Positions 1-7,677 of a stretch of 64,000 nucleotides of DNA are shown in pieces. This stretch comes from Spirochaetota bacterium (lineage in GTDB: Bacteria; Spirochaetota; UBA4802; JAFGJZ01). A program made the position numbers and the translations under genes. The DNA is taken from the NCBI GenBank assembly GCA_029554345.1, contig JAKPJF010000053.1, positions 1 to 64,000 on the forward strand. Direction: 5' to 3'. How positions within the stretch are numbered: position 1 is the first letter of the stretch; every line of letters starts with the position of its first letter. The notes beneath the pieces are model-generated. The model did not search any database. It saw nothing but the letters and a program-made list of their open reading frames with translations, and had not been told where the DNA came from.

Positions 1-2
1 TC

Positions 3-596
3 AATTCAAACAAAATTGACTCAAACAGGATTAAAGCCGGACAATGCATCTTCCTCCCTTCTGTAAAGGAGGAATTATCACAATCATTATACACTAAATC
101 TGATAAAAATAAACGTTCATATGATGAAAAAATTCTCAACGCAAAAAGCAATAAAACTATACATAAAGATGAATATAAAGAATCTTACAAAGCAGTAATC
201 AAGCAATACTCTTTCTTAATGCCGGCAACAGGAAAAATAACATCCTCCTTCGGAATACGGAGAAATCCTTTTAACGGAAAAAAGGAATTCCACAATGGAG
301 TTGACATAGGATGCCCCATAGGTACTCCAATAAAAAGTTCTGCTGACGGAAAAGTAATTTTTTCGGGATCAAAAGACGGATACGGAAATATGATTGTGAT
401 AGAGCATGCAGACAAAATGATAACGGTATATGCACATCTAGATTCTATGCAAAAAAACATGGGAGATTCTGTGGAACGCGGTGAAACAATCGCCCTATCA
501 GGTGCAACCGGAACTGTTACAGGTCCGCATCTCCATTTTGAAATCAGAAAAAATTATGTTACAGCACTTAATCCGATGAGGATAATACGAAGATGA
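3..596 (+). CDS. LysM/M23 family murein peptidase, 5' end outside window
   Basis: The frame is open from base 3, so the gene begins before the window; 197 residues are visible. The first visible residues (RIKAGQCIFLPS) look like the end of a LysM peptidoglycan-binding repeat, followed by a charged linker of about 50 residues. The C-terminal 125 residues form a lysostaphin-type M23 (LytM) domain, with the zinc-binding H-x3-D motif in HNGVDIG and the second metal motif HLHFEIR. Both motifs are intact, so a periplasmic endopeptidase that cuts peptidoglycan cross-links is likely. The stop overlaps the next start by 4 bases (ATGA), so the two genes are translationally coupled. The LysM part is inferred from a short stretch only. 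Confidence 0.88.
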   Translation, partial: NSNKIDSNRIKAGQCIFLPSVKEELSQSLYTKSDKNKRSYDEKILNAKSNKTIHKDEYKESYKAVIKQYSFLMPATGKITSSFGIRRNPFNGKKEFHNGVDIGCPIGTPIKSSADGKVIFSGSKDGYGNMIVIEHADKMITVYAHLDSMQKNMGDSVERGETIALSGATGTVTGPHLHFEIRKNYVTALNPMRIIRR

Positions 597-1642
597 AGCA
601 TTTTGTTTTATTGATATTTGTTCCTTTTCTTTTGATCGGTGCTGAACTCAAAAAAACCGAAAATAAGATAAGAATTTTTTATACGTATAACAGCTACCCA
701 GGAGTTGAAGCATCAGTCAAAGGAAAAGTTCTTCAGCTTGGAACTAGAGAAATATCCTCAAACGAAATTCTTCAATCAGCTCAAAGAAAAACAAAAATAT
801 CAGTAAGACTTTTTGACAAGATAGGAATTTTACCCGGAGATACCTTATATATAATCGATGATAAAAATCTTATAGTCGCAAAGCTTTCAGTTGAGGTCAT
901 TTCAAAAACTAAAAATTTCGGATGGCTTTTAATCGGTTACGGTAACTTCAGACGAACCAGTCCTGATATGCGGGTATGTTCAATAACAGCAGAAAGTAAT
1001 CTGACAGAGGCTAAATACTTCAAAGGAAAAGGCGATTACTATATTTCAATCGGCGACTTGGGGAATGCGATTGCAATGTATGAAAAATCAGTTCAAAAAA
1101 GCAAAACATATCCTGAACCGCATATAGCTTTGGGAGAAATATACTTAGAAAAAAATATAAGCGAATACGCCCTAAGAGAATATGATGAAGCATATAAATA
1201 TTTCTCAAATATTTATGATAAGCAGGACAAGTTCGATCTGCTCAGAGGTATGGTTTTTACAAGATATAAAATGGTTTATGAGTCAGTTTATACCGGAATT
1301 TCAGCATCAAAAAGCAGTGAAAAGATGAAAAGCAAGCTTACAAAAGAAGCAGTCAATTTAGGCTTGAAGGCTCTGGAGATAGATCCGGCGAATGCGGATG
1401 TAAATTTTTATCTCGGCCGTTTCTTTTATGAAACAGAAAATCCGGATGATAAAAAATCAAAAGAACATCTATTAAGGTGTATTGAATCAGATCCCGAATA
1501 TCAGAGTGCGTATGTCATTCTTTCTAAGCTTTATCTTAGACATAAAAATCCTGAAAAGGCAAAAGAATATGCAGAAACAGCTTTGCGCTTAAAGCCTGAA
1601 GATGATTCTGCAAAAAATATTATGAAACGTATTAACGAGTAA
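593..1642 (+). CDS. Exported TPR-repeat protein
   Basis: This 349-residue protein has an N-terminal hydrophobic signal segment (residues 1-16, FVLLIFVPFLLIGA) with no lipobox cysteine, so a soluble periplasmic or membrane-anchored protein is expected. The middle (about 20-135) has no recognised fold. Residues about 140-200 and 250-345 carry tetratricopeptide helices such as YISIGDLGNAIAMYEKSV and YVILSKLYLRHKNPEKAKEYAETALRLKP. TPRs bind protein partners, so a scaffold role beside the coupled M23 peptidase is plausible but inferred. The ATGA overlap with the upstream gene implies one operon. It ends exactly where the convergent lipoprotein gene ends. Confidence 0.8.
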   Translation: MKHFVLLIFVPFLLIGAELKKTENKIRIFYTYNSYPGVEASVKGKVLQLGTREISSNEILQSAQRKTKISVRLFDKIGILPGDTLYIIDDKNLIVAKLSVEVISKTKNFGWLLIGYGNFRRTSPDMRVCSITAESNLTEAKYFKGKGDYYISIGDLGNAIAMYEKSVQKSKTYPEPHIALGEIYLEKNISEYALREYDEAYKYFSNIYDKQDKFDLLRGMVFTRYKMVYESVYTGISASKSSEKMKSKLTKEAVNLGLKALEIDPANADVNFYLGRFFYETENPDDKKSKEHLLRCIESDPEYQSAYVILSKLYLRHKNPEKAKEYAETALRLKPEDDSAKNIMKRINE

Positions 1643-2125
1643 TTATTTTGACACTTTGAAAGATTTAACTGATAACTCAAAAATGCTTTTCATTTTGGTG
1701 TAATCTTTTTCTTCACATAGTCCAGTTATAAAATAATCGGTTTGGCCTTTAAAAATTGAGATATCCCAGATATAGCTGAAATTATTAAGATTTCCTTTAA
1801 AGACAATTCTAGAAGGATTTCCTTTATCAAGAAAAATTTCCTGATAATCAGGTATACTTTCCTTGAGAATTGACGAAGTTCTTTCAATAATTTCATCGTC
1901 ATCATCATTCTTTCCGCTGCTCACGGTTATTGAAGGATTTATTTTCTGAATATCCTCACTCTTTTGTGAAAATAAAGCTAATGTTTCCCCCTTACCTGCT
2001 GAACTCTCCCAGGCTTCAGGGTAGCTTATACTGAAATGTTCAGAGTCATATTTCTTGAATCCTTCAGGAACACCTGAACAGGAAAATAGAAGAAATATTA
2101 AAAATACATAAAAAAAAGTTTTCAT
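1643..2125 (-). CDS. Putative lipoprotein
   Basis: This is a 160-residue protein with a lipoprotein signal peptide: a lysine, a hydrophobic run and a lipobox-like LLFSC, placing the lipidated cysteine at residue 16. The mature part begins with a segment resembling PsbP/DUF1795-type lipoproteins (YDSEHFSISYPEAWE), a beta-rich fold found in many small lipoproteins. No catalytic motif is visible. It converges on the TPR gene with no gap, and its upstream space to the divergent permease gene is under 100 bases. Function unknown; the lipoprotein call is firmer than the fold call. Confidence 0.72.
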   Translation of the reverse strand: MKTFFYVFLIFLLFSCSGVPEGFKKYDSEHFSISYPEAWESSAGKGETLALFSQKSEDIQKINPSITVSSGKNDDDDEIIERTSSILKESIPDYQEIFLDKGNPSRIVFKGNLNNFSYIWDISIFKGQTDYFITGLCEEKDYTKMKSIFELSVKSFKVSK

Positions 2126-2222
2126 AGTTTGCCATTTAATTCTTGATAAATTTTGTTAAAAAATGTCACATAACATGATTCTGCTGATGCAGAAGAATAA
2201 TCAAGTAAAAGTTGAGGAAATT

Positions 2223-3419
2223 TTGGTTAATAAATTTGATCTTCTCCGGTCTGCATATATTGATCTCCGTAAAAACAAAATCCGCTCAGCTTTAACTACA
2301 CTTGGCATTATCATCGGTGTTTCTTCAGTTATTTCAATATCCGGTCTAAGCGCCAGTGCCGCAGAAGTTGTAAAAGGAAAACTTTTTTCGTACGGTAAAA
2401 ATGCCGTCAGATTTTATCAGGGTGATAAACAGTGGGCCACTGAAACAGATTTGATCAACCTTAAGCAACAGAATCCCAATATTAAATATATTACTCCGCT
2501 TTATGAACAAAATATTTATGACGTAAAAAGCATTTATTATAAATTGAACATGAGCAGGCTTCAAGCCACAACCAATGATTATTTTTTTATCAAAGAAATG
2601 AAACTTTCAAGCGGACGTCTTTTTTCAAATACGGAGATATTATCTGCTTCAAGAGTTGCTATTATAGGGAATACTGTCAAAGAAGCACTCTTTGATAAAT
2701 TAAATCCTTTAGGAATGGAAATTACTATAAATAATGTCCCTTTCAAAGTTATCGGAGTTTCCGAAAGTTCCGGTACTTCAATCGGCGGAAAAGACTTTGA
2801 TAATTTTATCGCAATTCCTTACAACCGTATCAGCTCAATTAAAAATCAAAAAATTCTTATTGAGCAGATATATGCATCTACCGAAGAAAGCATTCATGTA
2901 GATTTGTTAAAAAACAATATTTTGAAATATTTTAGATCAAAATTCCACATTCTTCCCGGAAATGATCATACCCAACTCTTCAGAGTTTCTACATCCCAAG
3001 ATAAATTGGAAATAGCGAATTATGTAATGAGTGCCTTAAAATGGCTTATGGTTGCTGTAGCATCGATAGCTCTTTTTGTAGGCGGCGTCGGAATTATGAA
3101 CATCATGCTTGCTTCCGTAAATGAAAGAATCCGTGAAGTCGGCTTGAGAATGGCCATAGGAGCAAAGAAGCGCGATATTTTGTTGCAGTTTCTATCCGAA
3201 TCGGTCGTTCTTAGCGTAATTGGAGGAAGCATCGGAATTGTCGTAGGACTAATTTCTTACGCTATAATAGTTTATATTCTAAAATGGCCGTTTATTCTTT
3301 CAGTTTTTTCAATAATAATATCATATTTCTTTTCGGCAGCAGTTGGAATTTTCTTCGGTTTTTATCCCGCAAAAAAAGCATCTGAAATGCTTCCTATTGA
3401 GGCATTAAAACATGTTTGA
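2223..3419 (+). CDS. MacB/FtsX-type ABC transporter permease
   Basis: The protein has the MacB layout: one N-terminal membrane helix (SALTTLGIIIGVSSVISI), a periplasmic core domain of about 230 residues, and three C-terminal helices of the FtsX domain with the family signature NIMLASVNERIREVGLRMA. I place the start at the TTG at 2223, which has a GAGG ribosome site 5 bases upstream and gives the short N-terminus usual for the family (398 residues). The frame stays open to an ATG at 2163, which lacks a good ribosome site. MacB-type permeases work with an ATPase and often an adaptor in export or lipoprotein release. Neither is adjacent here, so the ATPase must be elsewhere. The end overlaps miaA by 8 bases. 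Confidence 0.88.
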   Translation: MVNKFDLLRSAYIDLRKNKIRSALTTLGIIIGVSSVISISGLSASAAEVVKGKLFSYGKNAVRFYQGDKQWATETDLINLKQQNPNIKYITPLYEQNIYDVKSIYYKLNMSRLQATTNDYFFIKEMKLSSGRLFSNTEILSASRVAIIGNTVKEALFDKLNPLGMEITINNVPFKVIGVSESSGTSIGGKDFDNFIAIPYNRISSIKNQKILIEQIYASTEESIHVDLLKNNILKYFRSKFHILPGNDHTQLFRVSTSQDKLEIANYVMSALKWLMVAVASIALFVGGVGIMNIMLASVNERIREVGLRMAIGAKKRDILLQFLSESVVLSVIGGSIGIVVGLISYAIIVYILKWPFILSVFSIIISYFFSAAVGIFFGFYPAKKASEMLPIEALKHV

Positions 3420-4317
3420 TTCCGTTTTCATAATGGGGCCGACTGCCTGCGGAAAAACCTCAATAGCAGTCAAAACCGCATTATTGAACAATGGTGAAAT
3501 TATATCTGCTGATTCACGCCAGGTATTCAGAAGCATGGACATCGGCACCGGAAAAGATCTGGACGATTATAATTTACATAATATCAATTATCACATGATA
3601 GATGTCGTTTCACCAAATGATAAATTCTCTCTTTATGACTATATGACAGGCTTTGAAAAATCTTTTGCAAAAATCTTATCTCATAATAAACTCCCGGTGA
3701 TTTGCGGCGGTACGGGTTTATATATTGAAGCGCTGCTCAAAGGGTTTAGTCTTTCGGATATACCTGAGGACATTGATTATAGAAATAAAATGGACATGTT
3801 GACGAAAGAGAATCTCATACAAAAGCTGTCAGATTATCCGGAAATTTACAGCAAAACAGATTTATCTTCTAAAAAAAGAATAATACGTTCACTCGAAATA
3901 GCTGAAAACGGCGGCAAAGTCGGAAGTAATCAAAATATTTTTGTAAAAAATCCTCTAAACTTTTTAGTATACTTTCCTCGTGATGAAATCAAAACAAGAA
4001 TCGAAAACCGTTTGAAAACACGTATCGATAATGGAATGGTAGAAGAAGGTAAAAAGCTATTACAAAACGGACTTGATTTAAATAAAATGAAATCATTCGG
4101 CATGGAATACAAAAGGATGGCGGAGTACTTATCAGGAGAAATTGATTACCCTACTTTCTTCAACAATCTGTTAACCGATATATTCCGTTTAGCAAAAAGA
4201 CAAATGACATGGTTTAGAGGGATGAAAAGACGCGGAATTTCTTACATTGAAATTGACCTTTCTAAAACATCGCATGATGAAGCTGTTCGGTTCATCTCTT
4301 CGAATATTTTAAAATAA
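3412..4317 (+). CDS. miaA: tRNA dimethylallyltransferase MiaA
   Basis: This enzyme transfers a dimethylallyl group to N6 of adenosine 37 in tRNAs that read UNN codons, improving decoding. The 301-residue length is normal. Diagnostic motifs are the P-loop GPTACGKTS near the N-terminus, the DSRQVFRSMDIGTGKD block that recognises substrate, and GGTGLYIEALLKG. The start overlaps the permease stop by 8 bases, suggesting coupled translation. The gene ends just before a strong hairpin at 4321-4348 that it shares with convergent lgt. Confidence 0.97.
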   Translation: MFDSVFIMGPTACGKTSIAVKTALLNNGEIISADSRQVFRSMDIGTGKDLDDYNLHNINYHMIDVVSPNDKFSLYDYMTGFEKSFAKILSHNKLPVICGGTGLYIEALLKGFSLSDIPEDIDYRNKMDMLTKENLIQKLSDYPEIYSKTDLSSKKRIIRSLEIAENGGKVGSNQNIFVKNPLNFLVYFPRDEIKTRIENRLKTRIDNGMVEEGKKLLQNGLDLNKMKSFGMEYKRMAEYLSGEIDYPTFFNNLLTDIFRLAKRQMTWFRGMKRRGISYIEIDLSKTSHDEAVRFISSNILK

Positions 4318-4348
4318 AAAAATAACGCCGGATCTTTCCGGCGTTATT
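4310..4348 (-). terminator. Intrinsic terminator of lgt
   Basis: A perfect 12-bp stem (4321-4332 with 4337-4348) closes a TCTT loop. On the minus strand the stem is followed by a T-rich tail (complement of the A-rich run at 4310-4320), so it terminates lgt. On the plus strand no T run follows, so it would serve miaA less well. Confidence 0.85.
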
Positions 4349-4377
4349 GTATAAATCAATCAATGCCTAATTACATA

Positions 4378-5130
4378 TTATGCTGTCTGCTTTTTCCTGA
4401 AGTTATAAACTAAACCAGCAATACCGCATACGAAAATCACGATAGCAATAATCTGTGCCTGAGTGAGCGAGAATGCCACTTTTGGATTAACTCTTATAAA
4501 TTCCACGCCAAAACGAGCAACGGCATTTAAAAGCATATAGGTAAAAATCAAAGTACCCTTCGGAAGATCGCGTTTTCTCAAATTAAGAAGAAAAGCACAA
4601 ACAAGAAATGAAAAAAATGATTCAAAAAGCGGTGTTGGATACACACCTGTTGAAGTTGGAACGATGCCGTTAGGATAACTTGTAGCAAAAATGGAATCAG
4701 TAGCTACTCCGAAGCATCCGTCGCCTGAAACATGACATCCTATTCTTCCAACAGCATATCCAAGTGCTACAGCCGGAGCAACCATATCTGCTATTTCAAG
4801 ATATGATTCTTTGTATTTTTTCACCACAAAATAACATGCTGCAAATGCTACGATAATTCCGCCGTATACGGAAAGACCGTCACCGGAAAGTATCATATCT
4901 TTAGGTGATGCAAAAAACTGCTCAAGATTGTCAACAATATGAAAAAGCTTGGCGCCGATAATAGCACTCGGTATTGCGACTATCAGAATGGTCGAAGCCA
5001 TTTCATGATTCTTTCCTCTTAATTTCATTTCTCTTTCAAGAAGAAGAAAAGCAAGATAGAATGCAAGTCCGAGCAATACCCCGAATGTTGTTATGGTTAA
5101 CGCCTTGTACTGAAAAATTACAGGGAACAT
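4378..5130 (-). CDS. lgt: Prolipoprotein diacylglyceryl transferase, divergent type
   Basis: Lgt attaches diacylglycerol from phosphatidylglycerol to the lipobox cysteine of prelipoproteins in the inner membrane. This 250-residue protein has about seven membrane helices and the Lgt core signature in altered form, GRIGCHVSGDGCFG, instead of the enterobacterial GRxGNFxNGE. The catalytic arginine of that signature is kept, but the asparagine and glutamate positions read Cys and Asp, and the position of the E. coli essential histidine appears as Tyr (SVYGG). A similar GDGC-type variant occurs in other diderm phyla. The start has an AAGGAGAT site. It is divergent from leuA and convergent with miaA. 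Confidence 0.87.
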   Translation of the reverse strand: MFPVIFQYKALTITTFGVLLGLAFYLAFLLLEREMKLRGKNHEMASTILIVAIPSAIIGAKLFHIVDNLEQFFASPKDMILSGDGLSVYGGIIVAFAACYFVVKKYKESYLEIADMVAPAVALGYAVGRIGCHVSGDGCFGVATDSIFATSYPNGIVPTSTGVYPTPLFESFFSFLVCAFLLNLRKRDLPKGTLIFTYMLLNAVARFGVEFIRVNPKVAFSLTQAQIIAIVIFVCGIAGLVYNFRKKQTA

Positions 5131-5310
5131 TAAAAATCTCCTTATAAATCAATTTAAAAAACTTCAGAATTAATCTGATATTTTGTCAAGATTATTAAGA
5201 ATTCATAGCTAATACATCTTATTTTCATGATCCAACAATGTTTTAAATATTTTTCTTCAAAATTCATTTCTCGATAATCAAAAATGACTGCTTTCTTTAT
5301 GTTAAAATTC

Positions 5311-5338
5311 TTGACATGTATAACTATCCCTTTTTAGT
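5311..5338 (+). promoter_or_regulatory. Candidate leuA promoter
   Basis: A perfect -35 TTGACA lies at 5311-5316, followed after 16 bases by TTTAGT (4 of 6 match to the -10). A second possible -10, TATAAC at 5319-5324, overlaps this region but has only a weak -35. Either would start an mRNA carrying the leader peptide and attenuator described below. Confidence 0.5.
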
Positions 5339-5344
5339 GACAAT

Positions 5345-5419
5345 ATGAGCATAGGAATAAATCTATTCGGACGACTTCGTAACAACTCTACATCGCAGAG
5401 CGGTTTCGTGTTGCCTTGA
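5345..5419 (+). CDS. Putative leuA leader peptide
   Basis: A 24-codon reading frame begins at ATG 5345 (MSIGINLFGRLR...) and stops at TGA 5417-5419, just downstream of the putative promoter and about 25 bases before a terminator hairpin. It has three leucine codons (CTA 5363, CTT 5375, TTG 5411). A ribosome stalled at CTA or CTT would cover the segment at 5386-5389 that otherwise pairs with 5397-5400. No clear Shine-Dalgarno sequence precedes it. It is called on its position within the attenuator-like structure, not on homology, and it lacks tandem leucine codons. Confidence 0.45.
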   Translation: MSIGINLFGRLRNNSTSQSGFVLP

Positions 5420-5473
5420 ATAATTAAAATTTTTTGCAAATGCGGGCCGTCTCTGAAAGAGTCGGCCTTTTTT
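5386..5473 (+). promoter_or_regulatory. Transcription attenuator upstream of leuA
   Basis: Four segments can form mutually exclusive hairpins. Segment 1 (CTCT, 5386-5389) pairs with AGAG (5397-5400). The antiterminator CAGAGCGG (5396-5403) can instead pair with 5447-5455, with one bulged T. The terminator pairs 5445-5454 with 5458-5467 (one T-T mismatch, GAA loop) and is followed by TTTTTT at 5468-5473. This is the layout of an amino-acid attenuator. The rest of the 369-base gap between lgt and leuA (5131-5310) is AT-rich and shows no gene. Confidence 0.65.
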
Positions 5474-5499
5474 GTTTTAGCAGTTTCACAGGAGGAAAA

Positions 5500-7170
5500 A
5501 TGAGCACAAACAATTATGCGAAAATGAAGCCCATTGAAAACAATAACCGTTCATGGCCTTCAGCACAAATCACTAAATCTCCGGCATGGTGCGCGGTAGA
5601 CCTCCGTGACGGCAATCAGGCTCTTCCAAATCCGATGACTCCTGAGCAAAAACTGGAATATTTCAAACTTCTATGCTCCATAGGATTCAAAGAGATCGAA
5701 ATCGGTTTTCCTTCTGCATCAGAAGATGATTTCAACTTCTGCAGAAAATTAATTGAAGAAAATATAATTCCGGATGATGTTGTCATATCCGTATTAGTAC
5801 AATCACGTTCGCATTTAATAACTCGTACAATTGAAGCTCTTAAAGGAGTAAGAAAGTGTGTAGTTCATGTGTATATCGCAACCAGCGATCTTCATACACA
5901 ATATGTTTTCGGTCTTAAAAAAACTGATGTAATTGAAACAGCCCTTGCTGCTGTTAAACAGATCAAAAACGAGTCTGACGAATTTCTTAAAGATTCCGAA
6001 GTCGGTCTTGAATTTTCTCCGGAAGAATTTACCGATACAGACCTTGATTTCGCGGTTGAACTTTGCACCAAGGTCATTGAAACATGGAATCCTAAACCGT
6101 CAGAAAAAGTGATTCTTAATCTTCCAATGACAGTTGAAAGAAGACTGCCGAACGAATATGCCGACATGATAGAAATTTTCATGAAGAAAAACAAGTATCC
6201 TGAAAAATCAATTATTTCTCTTCACGCGCATAATGACATGGGGTGTGCTGTTGCCGCAACAACCATGGCATTGATGGCAGGTGCTCAAAGAGTTGAAGGA
6301 ACACTTCTCGGTCATGGAGAACGAACAGGAAACCTTGATCTTATTACGATGGCTCTCAATCTTGAATATCTCGGCGTCAAAACAGGCTTAAATTTTTCAG
6401 ATATGCCTGAAATTGTTGACACTGTTGAAAGAATAACTTCAATGCCCGTTCATCCGAGACACCCCTACTGCGGAGAACTTGTCTTTACGGCATTTTCAGG
6501 ATCTCATCAGGATGCGATAAAAAAGGGATTTGTCCAAAAAGAAGAACTAGCTAATGCTTTCGGCGGTTGGAAAATACCGTATCTTCATGTTGATCCGACT
6601 GCTCTTGGACGAAAGTTTGAAAAATTTATCCGAATCAACAGCCAGAGCGGAAAAGGCGGAATTGCATTCGTGCTTCAGCATGATTATAAGATAAAAATGC
6701 CGAAATGGATGCAGATTGACTTTGCTAAACAGGTTCAGGCCTATGCTGATAAAATGTCGCGTGAACTCGAGGGTTCAGAAATAAAGAAACTGTTTGATGA
6801 AACTTATATTCAAACAGGCGATAAAATAAAACTGATCAATTATTGGCCCCGCCCTTCCGAGATTTCTCCGTCAGATATAGAAGGAGAAGTTCTTCTCAAT
6901 ATTAACGGAAAAGAATTTCGGGCAAAGGCATCCGGAAACGGACCCATTTCGGCATTTGTTGAGGCTGTAAATTCCATAGACGGAATTCCGTCATTTACAC
7001 TTCAGGAATATGAAGAAGAAACAATGGGACAATCCGCCGATGCAACAGGTATATGCTTTGTCAGAATCAGAAATGAAAACAGCAACAAAGGAGTAATTGC
7101 AGCCGGAACCGATTCAAATATAATTCAGGCGGCAGCAAAAGCCATCATTTCAGGACTTAATAAACTCTAA
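5500..7170 (+). CDS. leuA: 2-isopropylmalate synthase
   Basis: LeuA condenses acetyl-CoA with 2-oxoisovalerate, the first committed step of leucine biosynthesis. The 556-residue protein is the long type. It opens with SPAWCAVDLRDGNQAL, carries the TIM-barrel metal motif HAHNDMG near residue 245, and ends with the regulatory LeuA dimer domain (from about 430) that gives leucine feedback inhibition. The start is the ATG at 5500, preceded by GGAGGAAAA. The frame extends upstream to a TTG at 5434, but that would run through the terminator hairpin and is rejected. No other leu genes are adjacent, so it is transcribed alone. Confidence 0.96.
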   Translation: MSTNNYAKMKPIENNNRSWPSAQITKSPAWCAVDLRDGNQALPNPMTPEQKLEYFKLLCSIGFKEIEIGFPSASEDDFNFCRKLIEENIIPDDVVISVLVQSRSHLITRTIEALKGVRKCVVHVYIATSDLHTQYVFGLKKTDVIETALAAVKQIKNESDEFLKDSEVGLEFSPEEFTDTDLDFAVELCTKVIETWNPKPSEKVILNLPMTVERRLPNEYADMIEIFMKKNKYPEKSIISLHAHNDMGCAVAATTMALMAGAQRVEGTLLGHGERTGNLDLITMALNLEYLGVKTGLNFSDMPEIVDTVERITSMPVHPRHPYCGELVFTAFSGSHQDAIKKGFVQKEELANAFGGWKIPYLHVDPTALGRKFEKFIRINSQSGKGGIAFVLQHDYKIKMPKWMQIDFAKQVQAYADKMSRELEGSEIKKLFDETYIQTGDKIKLINYWPRPSEISPSDIEGEVLLNINGKEFRAKASGNGPISAFVEAVNSIDGIPSFTLQEYEEETMGQSADATGICFVRIRNENSNKGVIAAGTDSNIIQAAAKAIISGLNKL

Positions 7171-7205
7171 TTTATCGAATTTAATTCTTCTGCCAAATAG
7201 AAATC

Positions 7206-7236
7206 AATCAGGCTTCACCGTAAATGAAGCCTGATT
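7206..7236 (+). terminator. Hairpin terminator after leuA
   Basis: A perfect 12-bp stem (7206-7217 with 7225-7236) with a 7-base loop lies 35 bases after the leuA stop. The tail is only moderately T-rich, so it may be a weak intrinsic terminator. Confidence 0.65.
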
Positions 7237-7273
7237 ATTAGTCTCATTTTTCTTTTATATCATTAAAAAATAG

Positions 7274-7302
7274 TTGTCGCCGTATCGATCTTTACTTATA
7301 TT
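7274..7302 (+). promoter_or_regulatory. groES-groEL promoter
   Basis: A -35 TTGTCG (7274-7279) and a -10 TATATT (7297-7302) are separated by 17 bases. The predicted start of transcription, near 7309, falls at the edge of the CIRCE operator, the usual layout for HrcA-controlled chaperonin genes. Confidence 0.7.
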
Positions 7303-7309
7303 GACCGTA

Positions 7310-7335
7310 TTAGCACTCATTTAGCTGAGTGCTAA
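7310..7335 (+). promoter_or_regulatory. CIRCE operator (HrcA binding site), 8-base spacer
   Basis: The inverted repeat TTAGCACTC (7310-7318) and GAGTGCTAA (7327-7335) matches both CIRCE arms exactly. The spacer here is 8 bases (ATTTAGCT), one less than the usual 9. The arms can also be read as 10 bp with a 6-base centre. HrcA binding here represses groESL until heat shock. Confidence 0.93.
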
Positions 7336-7377
7336 CAAAAAAAGCAAAAATATTCAAAAAATAAAAGGAGGATTACT

Positions 7378-7662
7378 GTGGGAATAAGACCACTTGGAGA
7401 CAGAGTACTCATCGAGACTCTTGAAGAGGATGTAGTAAAAAAAGGTTCTCTTTTCATTCCTGACACTGCAAAGGAAAAACCTCAGCAGGGGAAAGTTATC
7501 GCAGTAGGAAACGGCAAATACGAGGATGGAAAACTTGTTTCTATTGACGTTAAAGCCGGAGACAAAGTTCTCTACGGCAAATATGCCGGAACCGAAGTGA
7601 AATTCGACGGAAAGGATTACCTGATTGTCCGTGAAAGCGATATCCTCGCTGTATTATCGTAA
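7378..7662 (+). CDS. groES: Co-chaperonin GroES
   Basis: This 94-residue protein is the heptameric lid of the GroEL folding chamber. Its sequence opens with [12 protein letters not shown] and ends with the usual [10 protein letters not shown], both typical, and the mobile loop lies near residues 18-32. It starts with GTG, preceded by a strong AAAAGGAGG site. It sits 15 bases before groEL in a two-gene operon controlled by the promoter and CIRCE site upstream. Confidence 0.98.
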   Translation: MGIRPLGDRVLIETLEEDVVKKGSLFIPDTAKEKPQQGKVIAVGNGKYEDGKLVSIDVKAGDKVLYGKYAGTEVKFDGKDYLIVRESDILAVLS

Positions 7663-7677
7663 TTTAAGAGGTAAAAA

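Noticed and set aside
5434-5499. Upstream extension of leuA to a TTG start at 5434
   Set aside because: It would translate across the terminator hairpin at 5445-5473 and skip the GGAGGAAAA ribosome site before ATG 5500.
5131-5500. T-box riboswitch upstream of leuA
   Set aside because: No T-box antiterminator sequence or specifier-loop region is present and the leader is too short; a peptide-based attenuator fits better.
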